The notes under the pieces: generated by a model
The model's input: the letters and a program-made list of their open reading frames with translations, nothing else
Told to the model about the DNA's origin: nothing
The model's database searches: none
Part shown: positions 62,067 through 64,000 of the stretch, in pieces
Position numbering within the stretch: position 1 is the first letter of the stretch
Layout of the letters: every line of letters begins with the position of its first letter
NCBI RefSeq assembly: GCF_030371825.1
Contig: NZ_JAUDDM010000007.1
Reading direction: 5' to 3' (one strand)
Source: Collinsella sp944321445
GTDB lineage: Bacteria > Actinomycetota > Coriobacteriia > Coriobacteriales > Coriobacteriaceae
DNA length: 64,000 nt
Program-made: the position numbers and the translations under genes

Positions 62067-62204
62067 GGGAAAAAAGTGCCTGTCCCTATTTTCCCAGCAA
62101 CGGAGACGGGTTTTCCAGGTGCCCGAGATTGGCGCGAAAGAGGAGGGCGCACGCCTAGCGTGCGGCGCCCGACGATTGAAGGCGAAGGTCGGGTGCCTGG
62201 GAAA
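62067..62204. repeat. Solo REP-like unit and structured spacer between pheS and pheT
   Basis: 62067-62095 is one REP-like unit (GGGAAAA / TTTTCCC around AAGTGCCTGTCCC), the same core and nearly the same stem as 44107-44170. Next, 62111-62204 folds as a long stem (TTTTCCAGGTGCCCGA with TCGGGTGCCTGGGAAA) enclosing GGGCGC / GCGCCC. It sits in the middle of the pheST transcript. Confidence 0.75.
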
Positions 62205-62223
62205 GCCGCGGGGATCAGTCAAC

Positions 62224-63300
62224 CTAGAACTGGTTAAGGAAGCGCATATCGCCCGTCATCAGCGTACGCAGGTCGGGCAGGTCGTAGCGAAGTGCCGCCA
62301 CGCGCTCGACGCCGATGCCGAAGGCGAAGCCGGAGTAGCGCTCGGGGTCGATGCCGCAGTTGACAAGCACGTTGGGGTCGACCATGCCGCAGCCCAAGAT
62401 CTCGATCCAGCCGGAGTGCTTGCAGAAGCTGCAGCCCTCGCCGTGGCACACGCCGCAGCTCACGTCGACCTCGCAGGAGGGCTCGGTGAACGGGAAGAAG
62501 TGCGGGCGGTAGCGCGTCTTGCGCTCGGGGCCGAACATGCACTTCACGAAGTAGTCGAGCGTGCCCTTGAGGTCGCCGAAGGTGATGCCCTCGTCAATGA
62601 CGAGGCCCTCGACCTGGTTGAACTGGGGCAGATGGCAGGCGTCGGGAGTGTCGGGGCGATACACCGTGCCCGGCGCAATCATGTAGATGGGCGGCTTTTG
62701 GCTCTCCATGATGTGCACCTGAACGCCGGAGGTCTGGGTGCGCAGCAGCACGTCGGACTCGCCGTGGGCGTGCGCCTCGGCGTGCGCGCAGGTGCCCGGC
62801 GCGTTGTCGACCACGTAGAACGTGTCGCGCGCGCTGCGGCTGGGGTGATCCATGGGAGCGTTCAGCGCGGTGAAGTTGTAGTAGGTCGTCTCCACGTGCG
62901 GACCGTCCTCGACCGTGTAGCCGATGCCGCAGAAGACGTCCTCCATCTCCTCGATGATCTGGTTGATGAGGTGCTGGTGGCCGATCTTGGGACGCGCGCC
63001 CGGCAGGGTCACGTCCACGGCCTCGGTGGCCATGAGGTCGCGCATGGCGGCGCGCTTGAGGGCGCCTCCGCGGTCGGCGATCAGCGTCTCGGCCATGCGG
63101 CGCAGCTCGTTGGCGCGCTTGCCCAGCACGGGGCGCTCCTCCGGGGCGACCTTGCCCATCATGTGCATAACGGACGTGATCTCGCCTTTGCGGCCGAGCA
63201 GCGCCACGCGCGCCTGCTCGAGCGCGTCGGACGTTGCCGCGCCCTCGATGAGTTCCTTCGCCTTGGCTTCAAGCTGGTCAAGGTCTTCGATCAGGCTCAT
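62224..63300 (-). CDS. pheS: Phenylalanyl-tRNA synthetase alpha subunit
   Basis: A 358-residue PheS, the catalytic subunit. The N-terminal coiled coil (about 1-90) binds tRNA-Phe. Class II motifs follow: motif 1 region HQHLINQIIEEMEDVFCGIG, motif 2 MIAPGTVYRPDTPDACHLPQ, motif 3 GFAFGIGVERVAALRYDLPD. GPHVETTYYNFTALN and HPSRSARDTFYV are PheS hallmarks. Start at 63300 with GAAGGGAAG. The alanine-type position in motif 3 that governs p-Cl-Phe sensitivity reads Ala (GFAFGIG). Expression is controlled by the T-box upstream. Confidence 0.97.
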   Translation of the reverse strand: MSLIEDLDQLEAKAKELIEGAATSDALEQARVALLGRKGEITSVMHMMGKVAPEERPVLGKRANELRRMAETLIADRGGALKRAAMRDLMATEAVDVTLPGARPKIGHQHLINQIIEEMEDVFCGIGYTVEDGPHVETTYYNFTALNAPMDHPSRSARDTFYVVDNAPGTCAHAEAHAHGESDVLLRTQTSGVQVHIMESQKPPIYMIAPGTVYRPDTPDACHLPQFNQVEGLVIDEGITFGDLKGTLDYFVKCMFGPERKTRYRPHFFPFTEPSCEVDVSCGVCHGEGCSFCKHSGWIEILGCGMVDPNVLVNCGIDPERYSGFAFGIGVERVAALRYDLPDLRTLMTGDMRFLNQF

Positions 63301-63319
63301 ACATCTTCCCTTCTCAAAC

Positions 63320-63612
63320 AAAAAACCGTCCTTGCGGGCGTAGGGGCTACTCCCCTGCCCACAAGGACGGATGAATCCGCGGTACCACCTTGCTTGGCTG
63401 CCGGTTGTCTGGCCCGACATGCCCTCTTTTGCCCGTTGTCGCCCGGGCGGGCGGCTTCCCTACTGAGCGCTCTCGGCGCCGTTCAGGTCGCTGCTCGGGA
63501 GTGAACGCTGCGCTCTTGCCCACGTAGGAAGGCTTTCAGCCGGTGACCCTCCCTCTCTGCACGGGACGCGGCGGGCGCAACCCTCTCCGTCATCGCGTTG
63601 CGAGCTAGGATA
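63320..63612 (-). ncRNA. T-box riboswitch (tRNA-Phe sensing) of pheST
   Basis: The leader of pheS has the T-box landmarks on the minus strand: a stem I region with GGCTGAAAGCC, then a specifier TTC (Phe) in GCGTTCACTCCCGAGC, an AGTAGGG segment, the antiterminator AAGGTGGTACCGCGGAT (63375-63391) with the bulge that pairs with the tRNA acceptor end, and a terminator stem CCGTCCTTG / CAAGGACGG followed by TTTTTT (63321-63370). Uncharged tRNA-Phe would stabilise the antiterminator and switch on pheST. A TATCCT just upstream is a candidate -10. Confidence 0.93.
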
Positions 63613-63658
63613 GCACAAGCCTGCCCTGCTCGCCGCGTCAACACAACATGTCCTCTGT

Positions 63659-63900
63659 GGGGACGGGGGTGCCGGGGACATTTTGTCCCTATTTGGGACA
63701 GGCCTGCAGCAGACGCCCGCGTCAGCACGCGCCGTCGCACCTTGCTCGCCACGTTTTGACCGCCCGCACGGGCACTCGTAGCCGTTCGGTGCACTTTTGG
63801 CCAACAGCCGCCTGTTCAGTGCACTTCCGGCCAACAAATCGAGTGAAACGTTGGCCTGAGGTGCACTCAACTGCCGCCGATTGGCCGAAAGTGCACCGAA
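63659..63900. repeat. Composite repeat, copy 4 (variant)
   Basis: GGGGACGGGGGTGCCGGGGACATTTTGTCC and TTTGGGACAGGCCTGC pieces, then a four-unit palindrome in which the unit is GTGCACTTTTGGCCAA instead of GCGCTTTTGGCCAA. All four units carry the variant, so they changed together. It lies upstream of the pheST T-box. Confidence 0.85.
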
Positions 63901-63953
63901 CGCGTCATCGGCACCACACGCTGCTCCAGAGCATGTTCCCGGAAGGGGATGAG

Positions 63954-64000
63954 ATGGGCGACCACCACCGGAAGGGCGGGCAGGCGCATCGAGGAGGCCT
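63954..64000 (+). CDS. Start of a gene cut by the window edge
   Basis: ATG at 63954 with GGAAGGGG six bases upstream; the visible peptide is MGDHHRKGGQAHRGG. The frame is open to the edge. An in-frame ATG lies at 63933. Too little is visible to name it, and it could be chance. Confidence 0.35.
   Translation, partial: MGDHHRKGGQAHRGG

Overview
The window reads as chromosomal DNA of a high-GC Gram-positive bacterium, most likely a gut actinobacterium of the Coriobacteriia (Collinsella or a close relative). This is inferred from GC-rich codon use, a secretin-less Tad pilus locus, a T-box on pheST, actinobacterial-style small genes and the kinds of intergenic repeats present. I could not run a search, so the genus is a judgement. 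No prophage, CRISPR array or insertion-sequence transposase is visible, and most genes lie on the minus strand.

Layout. 0-4.1 kb: a Bce/Yxd-type peptide-sensing ABC transporter operon (ATPase, FtsX permease, YxeA-like protein cut by the window edge) bracketed by two tiny membrane proteins. 4.3-5.3 kb: a NUDIX-Vsr fusion. 6.1-8.2 kb: htpG. 8.3-10.2 kb: a lone PD-(D/E)XK nuclease-like gene between two direct copies of a 245-bp palindromic element. 10.3-12.4 kb: tyrosine-phosphorylation control genes for polysaccharide export. 12.7-15.8 kb: PhoR/PhoP-like system and pstB. 16.2-20.1 kb: a VanS/VanR-like pair and a D,D-carboxypeptidase. 20.2-25.4 kb: small membrane protein, LysR regulator divergent from a PLP decarboxylase, tatD, ksgA. 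25.5-31 kb: zinc-ribbon membrane protein, metG, rsmI, a GH5-like protein, tRNA-Phe. 31-41 kb: Tad/Flp pilus operon. 41.5-44 kb: rsgA and a chimeric gene joining part of a LarA-like domain to part of a metallo-beta-lactamase fold. 44.4-50.8 kb: two tandem calcium-type P-ATPases with matching leaders and matching structured 3' flanks. 51.3-55.1 kb: a LacI regulator divergent from a DHDPS-family aldolase and an NRAMP-fold transporter broken by a frameshift. 55.7-57.2 kb: pyruvate kinase. 57.4-58.6 kb: a second nuclease-like paralogue followed by another palindromic element. 58.6-63.6 kb: a phospholipase C-like protein, then pheT and pheS under a T-box.

The most unusual content is intergenic. Several families of perfect or near-perfect inverted repeats occupy the gaps. 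One is a REP-like hairpin with a constant core and a stem whose sequence differs in every copy yet stays self-complementary, often ending on or beside stop codons. Another has arms unrelated between copies around a shared internal core. A third is a composite of several hundred bases present at four loci. Two nuclease-like paralogues sit directly beside such palindromes, so a nuclease-palindrome association is the best candidate here for an undescribed system. That link is inference.
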